From Cymbomonas tetramitiformis (taxonomy: Eukaryota > Chlorophyta > Pyramimonadophyceae > Pyramimonadales > Pyramimonadaceae), in contig LGRX02035499.1 in assembly GCA_001247695.2 (NCBI GenBank), positions 62,001 through 126,000 of the forward strand: a stretch of 64,000 bases of DNA, read 5' to 3'. The notes beneath the pieces are model-generated. The model was not told where the DNA came from and made no database searches. It was given only the letters and a program-made list of their open reading frames with translations. Positions 21,601 to 30,183 of this stretch are shown here, in pieces. A program made the translations under genes and the position numbers. Each line of letters starts with the position of its first letter. Within the stretch, counting starts at the first letter, position 1.

Positions 21601-22275
21601 GACCTCAGCCCTCACGACCTCAAATAATCGCACCAGTTGCGCCAGTGTGCAGTTGTATAAGTACCTCCGTGTCTCAGGGTGTCTGAGTAAGTGCGTCACC
21701 GTTTTCCTCGCCCATCTGTCGTGCACCTGAGTCACTCCTTTTTCAAAGCATAATCTCACCGCACGCCTCCTCACCAGCTGCACACATTCCGCCAGCGTCT
21801 GTATGCATCTCGCCCTCTTCCCCTTGACCACCATCGTGGTCTCCACCTCATTGTGCCCGAACATAAGTGTTACCATTTTCCAAGACGTCGAGTCACCGAC
21901 CCCAGGCATAATAGTTACATCATTGTCCAACACGTCACCAGCAGCCGCCTTCTCCAGCCAGACCCGCATGTCTGAACCGCAGTAATCAGCTGACGTCACC
22001 TGCGAGAAGGTAGACATCCCCGCAGTCGTCCCACGGCCCAGCTCCTTAGCTCGCTCGTAGAGCCTCCGAGGTTTTCTCCCGAAACCCCTGGCACAATTAC
22101 GTCTCCGCTTCGCTTCGGTGGTCCCCCTCGGCTTCACGCCCCTCGTGTTCAGAGTATGCTCCCAGTGCTGGGTACACCTGATCAGCCGCTTCTCCCCCGC
22201 ATCACAGTCACTCCTCCCATGAAAAAGCCCAGTGGGACAAATACATAGTTCCACGTACCATAGCTGCGCAGCCAT
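18643..22275 (-). CDS. Penelope-like RT with the end of a GIY-YIG domain
   Basis: This 1210-residue ORF would copy the element RNA at a nick. Residues 1-60 complete the nuclease begun in the upstream ORF (GEKRLI with the catalytic Glu; LNTRG with the conserved Asn). The RT lies at about 860-1110: YRPVQPNSGGPIAPL, FGFDVKDQFSTL (first catalytic Asp), TRGVGMGGCDSPGQA and RQADDGLAM (catalytic Asp pair, with Gln-Ala in place of the usual Tyr-x). About 800 residues between the nuclease and RT are unassigned. A genuine protein probably starts in the upstream ORF and shifts -1 near 22222-22232. The C-terminus matches no thumb domain that I can name. Confidence 0.75.
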   Translation of the reverse strand: MAAQLWYVELCICPTGLFHGRSDCDAGEKRLIRCTQHWEHTLNTRGVKPRGTTEAKRRRNCARGFGRKPRRLYERAKELGRGTTAGMSTFSQVTSADYCGSDMRVWLEKAAAGDVLDNDVTIMPGVGDSTSWKMVTLMFGHNEVETTMVVKGKRARCIQTLAECVQLVRRRAVRLCFEKGVTQVHDRWARKTVTHLLRHPETRRYLYNCTLAQLVRLFEVVRAEVPWEKRAKLRGHISLAAKVVYGFVMKGVYPLKLPPSDKWGKLQVRKVVDRLVADLGIPRRARVFVRKRTMPVLTSSMKLRDLFCNFRERTLLKDPPPCLCHLASNELPRVDGHVCVRTTDLHTGPLAILNRNLKDTPVVKVNFVKDMERACTEFAVQFSGVAKTVGDQALLRMLPVTLVPDEGEEQVTLSHAVQRVGGKLLRWVELRNSEGSMVQRTLYERFEVLLRRLAVWKGLGVHVDFLELLRYVAKRMLFWNQRVTRDYWITDYQDQNVLRRVLHLLVECFGSPFDFNLDATFFFTPYKEDEMFGAGVDAYSFLWHFCSLANPIYTVERIWQTVQHAVRSARTAKTTSRTVIIAPSWKDWTEETGVYRLMQLAKHKFKFVAPQAALGYVDKSTGARFNVDVLIVQNTKAARKYPITVAHLAVLRKHFAGRMSMEPRYEESWHVPLCPELIVLADADWEVGPVPRKLLDLEHSLKSEATLKWQQNLRLQQWMADFSLRDEAVDAGDNSEAVSANEYCRVLERLCAGTARVYLDRNAGVGALVCQRRYYDILVHERETSTALFEPAGRTEAEVVAGMLTDFNRFMLGNVCKFRRTGTFGATYALLKDKCVEIKKYRPVQPNSGGPIAPLQNLSGRAIEFMVEQAGGSLTLGGTHRLMQAVKRFNEKAQGARGIYLFGFDVKDQFSTLEHRGCERAVISIVEAACAKSGKNSVLVNVRGSRGVQWYVRGIPLKTAVRFTKRKLIRALLLSLTNNYVGIAGQLVRQTRGVGMGGCDSPGQALCVCAYGEREFTQSVRADRRYLSAVRQADDGLAMVCTWTGTDREWRRIRRILRRYRDNCYPPGMRVLQTEVAGSDPDLPNALEYCGMEVLVQDGHICLRQMMQNEKRGSLQLCDERRAFPFVHWGSACPESRKASTLVSVLSRMLAHTDEDRMSVALLQLWRELKRQDYPDGWLSRGLSAMAAKFPLDYWGRLKCLMLKMKSPTL

Positions 22276-22643
22276 GAATAAAGCTTCTTAGCACCCCATA
22301 GCTTCGGGTCCCGTGCGACCCGCATGTGCTGTTTTACCCTGGTGTAAATACCACTCCAGGCTTTCCCCACATATGATAGGCTCGTCCAGGGTGAAACCAA
22401 CGTGTACACCGCATAGGTGTCCTCCCCGACATACCATCGCGCCAGCTCCTCCGCCGTCAGTGACTGCCAGTATGGCAGGAACTTTCGCACCCACCACCTC
22501 GGTCTCAGCATCGACAGTTTCATAAAAACTAGTCCAGCAAACCTCCATACCATCATAAACTCCGCCTCGAGTTCGTCGGCCTCCTTGTCCTCATTCCAGA
22601 AGAGCTCCTCAAGCGCTGCGCGTAACGTCGACTGCAGCATCAT
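22182..22643 (-). CDS. GIY-YIG endonuclease N-terminal part
   Basis: This nuclease domain would cut target DNA for the Penelope-like RT. It shows YAVYTLV (the GIY motif position, near 22400-22420), SYVGKAW (the YIG motif), RVKQH (conserved Arg/His) and YSWLRSYGTWNYVFVPLG. The frame ends at 22182 before the catalytic Glu, which is encoded in the overlapping frame of the RT ORF, so the domain is split by a -1 shift. The overlap of 94 bp contains CTTTTTC (minus strand, 22222-22228). Upstream the frame continues open through a single UGA (22680-22682) into ORF1. Confidence 0.7.
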   Translation of the reverse strand: MMLQSTLRAALEELFWNEDKEADELEAEFMMVWRFAGLVFMKLSMLRPRWWVRKFLPYWQSLTAEELARWYVGEDTYAVYTLVSPWTSLSYVGKAWSGIYTRVKQHMRVARDPKLWGAKKLYSWLRSYGTWNYVFVPLGFFMGGVTVMRGRSG

Positions 22644-22679
22644 AAGGCGGCCCGCGCTCTCCTGGCGTTTCCCGAACTG

Positions 22680-23636
22680 TCAGAAGTCCAGGAGGTTGAT
22701 CGCCCCCTTATTGTTCAGCTTCACCGCGTGCTTCACAATCTGAGGTCGAGTCATTCCCCCGTTCTGCTTGGTTTTGTCCCACCCGTCCGGCAATTTTCCC
22801 ACTGCCCGTAATATGTCAATCAGTCTCTTAGTCCCCGCTGCGGCCTTGAACTTCTCTGCCACGTCCTTGTCGTCTAGGGCTGCCATATTCCCGAAGTCCC
22901 CGTCATCCGAAGAAGAACTGCTCGAAGAGCTGGACGACGACGAAGAAGAACTGGAGGTAACCGGTCGCGCCCTCTTTTTCTTCTTGCTTTTGCTGGACGA
23001 TTCCTTACTTGGTCCGGCAGTTTTAGCAGCGGGCGGCGGTGGCGGCGGGGGTGTTGTCAGGAGCACCTGGTTCGCTTGCATCGCCATCTCCAGTTGCTTT
23101 TTAATGGAACGCATCTCCGCTTTCCCGTCCTTACGTTTAGCACGTTGTCGGCGTTTGCGCCTGCCTGAGCTGCCGGAGTCGCTGGAGTCAGTGGAGGTGT
23201 CATCACTGGAATCCGAAGACGAGGTGAGTTGTTTTTTCGACTTCTTCTTTTTCGCCTTTGCTGAGCCGGACTTCTTCTTTTTCTTTTTGTCCTTCTCCGA
23301 TTTTCTACCCTTCGAGGCCTCGATAATTTCTTTGTCCTTCTGCCTGAGGGTCTTTTCATTCTCTAGCCTCATCTCCGCACTGACTTTCGCTAGGTTAGCC
23401 GTGGTAAGTTGGTCCTGCAGCTCGGCGAATCGGCCTGGTTGACGGGGTCCATTAGTCCAGTTCTGGGCGTAGCCGGGATTGTAGCCAGGGTTGTAAGCCT
23501 GTTGTTGATAGGCTTGCTGGTGAGGGGGTGGTGGTGGATTGGGGGGAGGTGGCGGCTGGCCCGCTGGGGCGTTCGGGTGGTACTGCTGCATCGACTGCGG
23601 TGAAAATTGTCCGACGGCGTGAGGTGGAAGTGACAT
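22680..23636 (-). CDS. Penelope-like element ORF1, Pro/Lys/Ser-rich
   Basis: This 318-residue protein starts at ATG 23636 (MSLPPHAVGQFSPQ). In order it has: a Pro/Gln/Tyr-rich segment (1-70), a coiled-coil-like helix (FAELQDQLTTANLAKVSAEM), a long Lys-rich block, Ser-rich acidic tracts (poly-Ser about 250-270) and a compact C-terminus (FKAAAGTKRLIDILRAVG... ITNLL-type ending NNKGAINLLDF). It is probably an RNA-binding or nuclear protein. ORF1 is uncommon among Penelope-like elements. It ends in a UGA that is in frame with the GIY-YIG ORF, with no other stop between, so readthrough could fuse them. Confidence 0.65.
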   Translation of the reverse strand: MSLPPHAVGQFSPQSMQQYHPNAPAGQPPPPPNPPPPPHQQAYQQQAYNPGYNPGYAQNWTNGPRQPGRFAELQDQLTTANLAKVSAEMRLENEKTLRQKDKEIIEASKGRKSEKDKKKKKKSGSAKAKKKKSKKQLTSSSDSSDDTSTDSSDSGSSGRRKRRQRAKRKDGKAEMRSIKKQLEMAMQANQVLLTTPPPPPPPAAKTAGPSKESSSKSKKKKRARPVTSSSSSSSSSSSSSSSSDDGDFGNMAALDDKDVAEKFKAAAGTKRLIDILRAVGKLPDGWDKTKQNGGMTRPQIVKHAVKLNNKGAINLLDF

Positions 23637-24083
23637 ATGTCACGTTAGTTCTGCCGGTGTTCCCACACCACAATCGGGACTCAGTCCAGTAGATAAATAA
23701 TAGACGAGGCTAATCGCTCGGCAGAATTAGTAGGACAAGTTCAAAAGATTAACTTGTCCCATAGCATCGCTAAAATATTTCTTCCGGTATGAGTTCACGA
23801 TCGTGTGTCCACACCCAGCATTGGTTGCCCAGCAGTACGTGCAGTCGCAGCCGAAAGGTTTGAAGCTTCGCAATCAATCGCGTGCTGATAGAGTGTAGTA
23901 GAGCACAATAAAGTCCAGGCAGTAATTGATTGTCCCCTGCCCACGATTTAAGTGAGAGCCCCGAATTCCGGGGATTACACAATAGGTTGAACTGGTACCT
24001 CTGGTGAGAGCCCCAACTTCTTCGATACACCGTCCAGCGTCGACCACCTCGAAATAGTGGCGCGAAAGTAACGGGCAAACAAA
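23637..24083 (-). other. 5' leader of the Penelope-like element
   Basis: This is the stretch between the upstream pLTR and ORF1. No ORF is credible. It contains a repeated 'gtgagagcccc.a.ttc' phrase (23953, 24004) but no structure that I can name. Confidence 0.5.
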
Positions 24084-24423
24084 TGCTATGTTTAAGTTAT
24101 GATATGTTAAGTCTCAGTTTGTACAAGAGAACCATAAGTTAAAACTGTATGCTATATAAACATAAGATTTAATTGTTTTGGCATAGCTCAGACTAGTTTC
24201 GTTCCCTGCCTGGAACTCGTCAGTGAGAAAGAAAGAATCACTGTGTGGGCCCGGTTACCACATATAGTCCTACTAATTAAATCAGATCAAGTCAAAGATA
24301 CTCAACGGCTCGGAATCTAAACTCATAGTGACAGAGGTAAATAACTGTGACAATAAGAAATCACAATTAACATCAGGAATATACTGCCACTCAAAAGAAA
24401 TCGCAATAACCATCAGAAATATA
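24084..24423 (-). repeat. Upstream pLTR of the Penelope-like element
   Basis: This is the direct repeat of 18238-18576. On the minus strand it precedes ORF1 and would supply the promoter and the 5' hammerhead. Beyond 24423 the sequence becomes unrelated host DNA ('ggtgtattgttaaatcccg'). Confidence 0.85.
24187..24227 (-). ncRNA. Minimal type I hammerhead ribozyme (upstream copy)
   Basis: It is identical in every core and stem position to the copy at 18340-18380: CTGACGA, GTTCC/GGAAC, GAAA, CTAGTC and CTCA/TGAG. Cleavage by it would set the 5' end of the element transcript. Confidence 0.85.
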
Positions 24424-24693
24424 GGTGTATTGTTAAATCCCGCGAATTGAAATAGGCAGATGGCACCACGTCAATTTTTATTCCAAGGATTATGACGAAG
24501 GCAAACGGTCTCTCTCACACCAGGCTGAGTACAGTACAGTAGAGCATTTTAAAAGCCAAAACGTAAACGAAAAGTCGGAAAGGTATTTTGCAGTCTCTGA
24601 AGGCGAACGTTCGTCAGCACGTATGATGCATGAATGTATACGGTAGTGTGTTTCCACACTTTTCAAAATTTTGAATTTGCACTAACGGCCTGT

Positions 24694-24870
24694 ATGTCTG
24701 AGGAATTCTACAACCAGTGGGAAGATCTTATTTCGAACTTTATTCCAAACAAATACGTGTCTGCATCTAACCCGGACTTGCCCACACTGTGTGCTTCCGT
24801 GTTCCTTATCGAAGCCCATCGTTGGGAATCAAAGCTTAAGAGTGTACAACTTCGATGTTCTAAACTTCAG
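24694..24870 (+). CDS. Candidate first exon in host DNA
   Basis: An ATG-initiated frame, MSEEFYNQWEDLISNFIPNK, then SASNPDLPTLCASVFL, stays open and reaches a donor-like CAG|GTCCGA at 24870. Composition is protein-like, but no partner exon or family was found. The remainder of 24424-25619 shows only a weak internal repeat (gctgcggcactgcgggctgccgcgcacg near 25263 and a similar run near 25450). Confidence 0.25.
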
Positions 24871-25624
24871 GTCCGACTCTGCCCCAATATTCCTTTAATC
24901 TCATCGAAAACCCACCACCAAGTGATTGGACGTTCATATTCTTGCGCGTGTTGATATATGTCGTGTGCCTTGAGCTCGACTTCGTCCGTGATTCAATCCC
25001 CCTACTTGTGTCCCTATTTTCTTTCTGAATGACGCATCGAACTTTGTTCGGGAAGCTTGACGTTCGCTGCAGGTTGCAAGGAATTGAAAACGGATCCCTA
25101 CACGTCCGGTTTGCTTACTTCGTGCACTGCTGTACGTTTTGGTTTTGGTTGGTTGCTAGTTTGGTTTCTGCCGCAAACTTCGAGATTTTATGCTTCGTAA
25201 AATCAGTAATATGCACTGACTCGTCGCGCTTGGCACGGTATGCTCTGCAGACAGTCATATTCGCTGCGGCACTGCGGGCTGCCGCGCACGCCTTAGCAAG
25301 GATGGCCCACTTTGCTGACTTTACTTTATTGCTTGTTAATTATTGCATCGAACCGCAACCGTTCCGCTAATTTTCGACAGTTTGTGACTTAAAAGGACGT
25401 TAGCCACTCATAACTCGCGGCTGGCACCGTGTGCTATTCAGGATAGGCATCTTGGCTGCTGCATGGCGGCTTGCGGCGCACGGCTCAACCTGTTTCCTGA
25501 TTTTGTGCATATTTGGGTGTATTGTGTGGTTCGCTTCGACGCCGCAATCAGCGACGACGCCACCATCAGCGTCGACACTACAATCGCGTTATCCATGCGA
25601 GCCGACGAAGTATCAAGCTCTCAG

Positions 25625-25989
25625 TGTGCCAGGGGGCATAACGCTGTTGAAATTCAGAAAGTTGGTATGACAGTATGACAATATGACAGTGTGACTGTAT
25701 GACTGTATGACTGTACTGGAATAAGATCGATGTCGAATAATGACGAATCAGTGAGACAGAAATTGAGAACGAGGCTATGACGGTCACGGGATGACGGTGT
25801 GTAGGAATTCCGTGACAGGCATTGATAAGGACGTTCGGAAATGGTTTCGGCCTTCTTGAAAACAAACTTGCAATGCAACAAACCTAGCTAGTAACTCTCA
25901 TAGACTCAATATAGTATATAGTAAATAGAAATAAATCGTTCCGTCACGACAATCCGATAGTCCGATATAGATAAGTGCCACCGGGCACA
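25625..25989 (+). repeat. 5' LTR of the gypsy element
   Basis: It begins TGTGCC and ends GGCACA (TG...CA with extended terminal inversion). It contains a run of octamers, TATGACAG and then TATGACTG, near 25664-25713. Downstream, TGGTATCTCAGAACG at 25992 is a possible tRNA primer-binding site resembling initiator-Met types, but not a clean match. Confidence 0.9.
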
Positions 25990-26793
25990 TTTGGTATCTC
26001 AGAACGTGAGTCGTTCTTTTCAGCTACGGCTCTACAGACCTGTGGGAAATACTGGACGAATACTGGACGATACTGGACGAGCTTTTTTGCTTTCGAGGCG
26101 CAATTTTCAGTTGTTTTGCTCATATTTTTGTGGCTTTCTAACTTTGTTGCAGCTTCAAACGGTTCAAAAAAGCGAATTATCCGTTTCCTTAAGTATGGGA
26201 CCAGTCTCCAGGCCAAAGTTGTGAACATTCAGTTTCCGATGTAAAAATTTTCGGCTTCAGAAGACTTCCGACAACTTATATTTAGTATCCTCCATACTTT
26301 AGAACAGTTTCTGGACAGTCGGAAACAACTTTGAGTTTCAGATGTAAAAGTGGCAGACCGAAAAAGCTCATATTTTCGCTCTCACAGTGTTAAGGGCCTA
26401 CTCCCGTGACCCCCTCCGTTGAAAAACGTGTCGCGGAGCCCTGCAAATGTTTTTGAAAAGTAGTTCCAAAACGACTGTTTTTCGAAAAATTCACTTTTTC
26501 CACTGTTCGGCCAAAGCTGGTTTCAAGATCTTCCAGAGCAGCCCCTCCAGGACGTCCTCAGACTACAGATATGGCAGTGCCCCCGGACAAGTATCGCAAG
26601 GTATGGTGGAAACAAGGCTTTGGTGCGTGGTTATTCCAAGAACCAACTCCCTTCCACGAACCCGGTATTCCCTTCGGCGGCCTTCCTCCTTCACCTCCCA
26701 CTTCTGACGACGAGGAAGAAGAGGCCCAGCAATAGACACTAGATACCCCACCCCCTAGCAGCACTTCCATACCCACTTCTAGCCACCACTACC
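25990..26793 (+). other. Gypsy 5' leader
   Basis: This untranslated stretch between the 5' LTR and gag has no credible ORF. A 'tactggacga' phrase is repeated three times at 26050-26083. A canonical Kozak-like ACCATGG closes it. Confidence 0.6.
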
Positions 26794-29700
26794 ATGGACC
26801 CCCACCACCATTCTCAGTCCCCTCCATATGTTGTATATACCTCCACGCCACCACCGCTTACCCCTCAGAGTACCCCTGCGCAACACCGCTATGACCCCCG
26901 GGCCCCCTATAGTCAGCCTCAGTTGCTGTACCCGCCCTACTCTGTCGCGCCCCCACACTCCCACGCCTATCACCAGGGCGCACAGTTCGGCTGGTCGCAC
27001 CCCATATTTAATGGGAACTCCTGGGAGGCACCAGCTCGAGCCCCGCACTACCCTCAGCTCACTCCCACATATCACTCAGTACCGCCTCCGCACCCCGCGC
27101 CACCTCCTACAGCGCCGGTCCCAGGGGCGTACCACCAGCCCGTGGCCCAGCTTCCTTCGCCGGGTCAGCAGCCTATATTTCAGGGGGCGCAGACTGACGC
27201 GTGGTATGAGCCCAGTGTGGAGGAGCATGCGCAGAGATTGGAAGGAATTTGGAGGGAGACGGCGAGGGAGCGGGCGCCACCAGCGTCGTCTCAGCCTACC
27301 GCGGACCGAACTGGTCTGACCGCGGAGGACCACCGGACCCAGCAGAGCCCAGTGCCGGCGGGCATTCTGGAGGCTATAGTGGACGGCCCCGTCACCTACA
27401 GCAGCGCAGAGACTGCAGCGGGACCAGCGTCGATTCCATCTCCGCCACCTCCAGTGTCAGGCGACCCTTCGCTCAGTGCGCGCCTTCCGCCCGACCCAGC
27501 TCCTCACAACATCCGTGTGCGCCACTCATACACGGGGATTATGGACCCGGACACCAGCAGCAGACCTCAGAGTATGCAGAACAGACAGCGGGCACGTCAG
27601 TCCTCAGGCCCGGGCACACTATTGAGACACCTTCCTTCACGGTCGGATTCACCCCTTGTTCACAGCACCAGCGGGAGTGATTCTGACCGAGGCTCCCCTC
27701 GTTCGCGCCGCCGCAAAACGCGGACAAGGGCAGTCAGAAGGAATGGATCCAGGAGTAACAGCGAAGGTCGGCGCAGTGACCCAGAGTCAGGTCTCAGTCT
27801 GGCGGCGCTGCGCCGCAGCATCATGGAGGAGGTCCGTCGGGAGATTCAGGCAGAAATGCGGGGCCAGTTGGACCTCAGGAATTCAGTGGAGAGGAGTTCA
27901 GGACCATCCGGCGACACACCTGGGGACCGCCCCACTGCACCCAACACTACGACCAGGGGCGTGACCTGGCGGCTTGACACGGCGGGCGCCGGCCACACTG
28001 AAGCCACACACAGGCCAGATCAGCGCCAGTTGGCTCTCCGCAGGCGTTCCTCCCTTGACACCACAGTGATGAGGAACAACAACAGTCCAGTTGGGTCAGA
28101 TTGTACGCCCAGCGAGGATTCCAGAGATCACGATCACCCTCCCCACCAGAGACCTGGCCCAGACTACGACGGCGACACCTGCGAGATCCGAGCCCTAGTG
28201 ATGACAATCGACGGCGGATCGCTGTGGATACCCTGCCCCAACAGCCCCCACGGTCTCACCATCTCTACTCTTCCCAGTGGGGTCCGACCCAGGTCTCCTC
28301 CCAGCGTCTCAGACGTCGGTCACTTTCACCGCTTGATGCGGCAGATCGGCATCCCGCTGCCCAATAATGGCTGGGGAGGCAGGCACGGGTTCCTGACCGG
28401 GCCGGCTCTCCTGGCCAACACTATACATGAGACATGGGCCATAGTCGTAGATCGATCAGCGGCAGACTTGTCCATGGCTGAATCTCGACCCACGGGTGCA
28501 CTACCCCTCCATCGCTGGGAGTATATTCCTCCCAATGCTCCTGAATCTGCGATGCTGGGCTTTGACTCAGACGCTCTGGTCGCCTGGTCTGAAGCCAGTT
28601 CCTCTGAATGGTACCGGGAACTCAGACGACTGTCGGGCCATGTACCGAGGCTAATCGACCCCCCGATTCCAGCCCCGCCACTGCCTCCGCCGCTCTCAGC
28701 CCGGCCAGCCTTTCCTCGCTCTCCGCCGCTGTCCAGTGCAGCCGAGCCTTTCGAGCCAGGTCGGCCCTATTCAGCTGGGACCCGGGGACATCCGTCACGT
28801 CCCACTCCGTCATCCTCCCCACCTGTGACTCCCAGCGGACCGTCCTCTCGACCACCCGTGCTGCCGCCAGGCATGCTGCCAGTGAAGGCCGAAGCGCTCA
28901 CCAGAGCTTCGGCTCAGGAGATCAGGGAGGAACACAAGACCAAAGAGATGGTAATGAAGTGCGTGAAGGCCACGCCCAAGTTCCCTGCGAAGACGGCCTC
29001 GGGTTCGGCACCCAGTGACGACGAGATCCTGTTACAGTTGGAGCAGTTTGCTAGGGCCACGAAGAAGCTGTTCGACGAAACCATCGTGCGCGAGGCCTTG
29101 ATCACCCCCAGCTGCACCCCGGCCTTGTCCGACTACCTAGCGAGCGTGCCCAGCCTACTCTGGGACCTGAAGGAGAACGTGCTGGGCGACAAGCAGAAGA
29201 GGCACCTTGAGCGGGCCGCAGGCGGCACTGGGTACCAAGGGGGCTGGCAGACCCGCTATAACGACCTTGACACCTTCTTCTGCGATCTGGCCCTCTGCTC
29301 CCTGAAACAGCATTACCTAGAACGCGTTTTCGACGAGACCAAGGCCATGCGTCAGCGAGACAAGGAGAGCGCCTCTGACTTCTTCGCCCGTTTGGACGCT
29401 CGACGCGATGCTGTCAACTTTCTGGCAAGGAAGGTGGCGCAGTGTGTCCACATGTCCGACCAGAACATGCTCACCACGTTCCGAGCTGGCCTGAGGTACG
29501 CAGGCAAGGTCATGCGCCGACTGCACCAAGAACGCCTGGACATCTCCAAGCCCGAGGAGTGGGAGCAGCGTGCTAAGGAGCAGAACTTCCCGGGGACGCA
29601 CGTGGCTTTATTGAAGTTGCGGGAGATCGCTGACAATGTGGAGACTGACATGGAGTCCAAGGCAGCGGACAAGCTGGCCGCCGAACGAGCGTCTAGGTCA

Positions 29701-30183
29701 GCGCCGTTCTCCCCCTCGAGCCCTTCCAACCGGCCTTCCTTCTTCCGTAACCGGACTCGGGCCCCCCTGGCCGTAATGGAAGGCCCGTCGGCGGCAACCG
29801 CGGCAGTTGCAACTTCACCAGCCCCCACACCCACCTCCTCTGCTGCCACTTCGGGGGTACGAAGGTGTTTCGCATGCGGTTCACCGGACCACATCGTCCG
29901 CAACTGCCCTGACGAGGCAAAGCTGCAGGCGTGGAAGGCCAATGCCCCCCCTCGTCTCGCCAAACAGCCGCAACATGTAGCTGCAGTGGTTTGGTCGTCA
30001 GAACAGGCTCAGTCCGAAGATCTCTCGTCTGTCCCAGAGATTTTTGTGGAGGAGGTGTGCGCACTGATGGAATGTGAGGAGGTAGAGCCTTTCGCTACTC
30101 TGTGTCAGATGTGTGACATTGAGGTAGACTTGGGAGAGGAGCCCGCTCCAGACCCTGCCCCGCAGCCGGGCGAGCAGAAATGA
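26794..30183 (+). CDS. gag: Gypsy Gag, long, with zinc knuckle
   Basis: This 1129-residue capsid/nucleocapsid protein is about two to three times the usual Ty3 Gag length. Residues 1-270 are Pro/Tyr/His-rich and low complexity. An Arg/Ser-rich stretch leads to a helix (IMEEVRREIQAEMRG). The retrotransposon Gag helical domain lies at about 830-960 (FFCDLALCSLKQHYLERVF, DFFARLDARRDAVNFLA). One CCHC knuckle, CFACGSPDHIVRNC, lies near 1025-1038. The stop UGA (30181-30183) is followed by CUAG, a known leaky context, and the pol frame continues without another stop. Confidence 0.9.
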   Translation: MDPHHHSQSPPYVVYTSTPPPLTPQSTPAQHRYDPRAPYSQPQLLYPPYSVAPPHSHAYHQGAQFGWSHPIFNGNSWEAPARAPHYPQLTPTYHSVPPPHPAPPPTAPVPGAYHQPVAQLPSPGQQPIFQGAQTDAWYEPSVEEHAQRLEGIWRETARERAPPASSQPTADRTGLTAEDHRTQQSPVPAGILEAIVDGPVTYSSAETAAGPASIPSPPPPVSGDPSLSARLPPDPAPHNIRVRHSYTGIMDPDTSSRPQSMQNRQRARQSSGPGTLLRHLPSRSDSPLVHSTSGSDSDRGSPRSRRRKTRTRAVRRNGSRSNSEGRRSDPESGLSLAALRRSIMEEVRREIQAEMRGQLDLRNSVERSSGPSGDTPGDRPTAPNTTTRGVTWRLDTAGAGHTEATHRPDQRQLALRRRSSLDTTVMRNNNSPVGSDCTPSEDSRDHDHPPHQRPGPDYDGDTCEIRALVMTIDGGSLWIPCPNSPHGLTISTLPSGVRPRSPPSVSDVGHFHRLMRQIGIPLPNNGWGGRHGFLTGPALLANTIHETWAIVVDRSAADLSMAESRPTGALPLHRWEYIPPNAPESAMLGFDSDALVAWSEASSSEWYRELRRLSGHVPRLIDPPIPAPPLPPPLSARPAFPRSPPLSSAAEPFEPGRPYSAGTRGHPSRPTPSSSPPVTPSGPSSRPPVLPPGMLPVKAEALTRASAQEIREEHKTKEMVMKCVKATPKFPAKTASGSAPSDDEILLQLEQFARATKKLFDETIVREALITPSCTPALSDYLASVPSLLWDLKENVLGDKQKRHLERAAGGTGYQGGWQTRYNDLDTFFCDLALCSLKQHYLERVFDETKAMRQRDKESASDFFARLDARRDAVNFLARKVAQCVHMSDQNMLTTFRAGLRYAGKVMRRLHQERLDISKPEEWEQRAKEQNFPGTHVALLKLREIADNVETDMESKAADKLAAERASRSAPFSPSSPSNRPSFFRNRTRAPLAVMEGPSAATAAVATSPAPTPTSSAATSGVRRCFACGSPDHIVRNCPDEAKLQAWKANAPPRLAKQPQHVAAVVWSSEQAQSEDLSSVPEIFVEEVCALMECEEVEPFATLCQMCDIEVDLGEEPAPDPAPQPGEQK

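Larger units (their letters stand above)
18238..24423 (-). mobile_element. Penelope-like retroelement with pLTRs
   Basis: Direct repeats of about 340 bp (18238-18576 and 24084-24423) flank ORF1, a GIY-YIG nuclease and a reverse transcriptase, all on the minus strand. Each repeat contains a minimal hammerhead ribozyme, a known trait of Penelope-like elements. The nuclease lies N-terminal to the RT, the permuted order reported for the Naiad/Chlamys branch found in green algae and protists. RT motifs (FDVKD; GMGGCDSPGQ; QADDG) match Penelope RTs better than LINE or LTR ones. The RT protein is unusually long. Confidence 0.75.
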
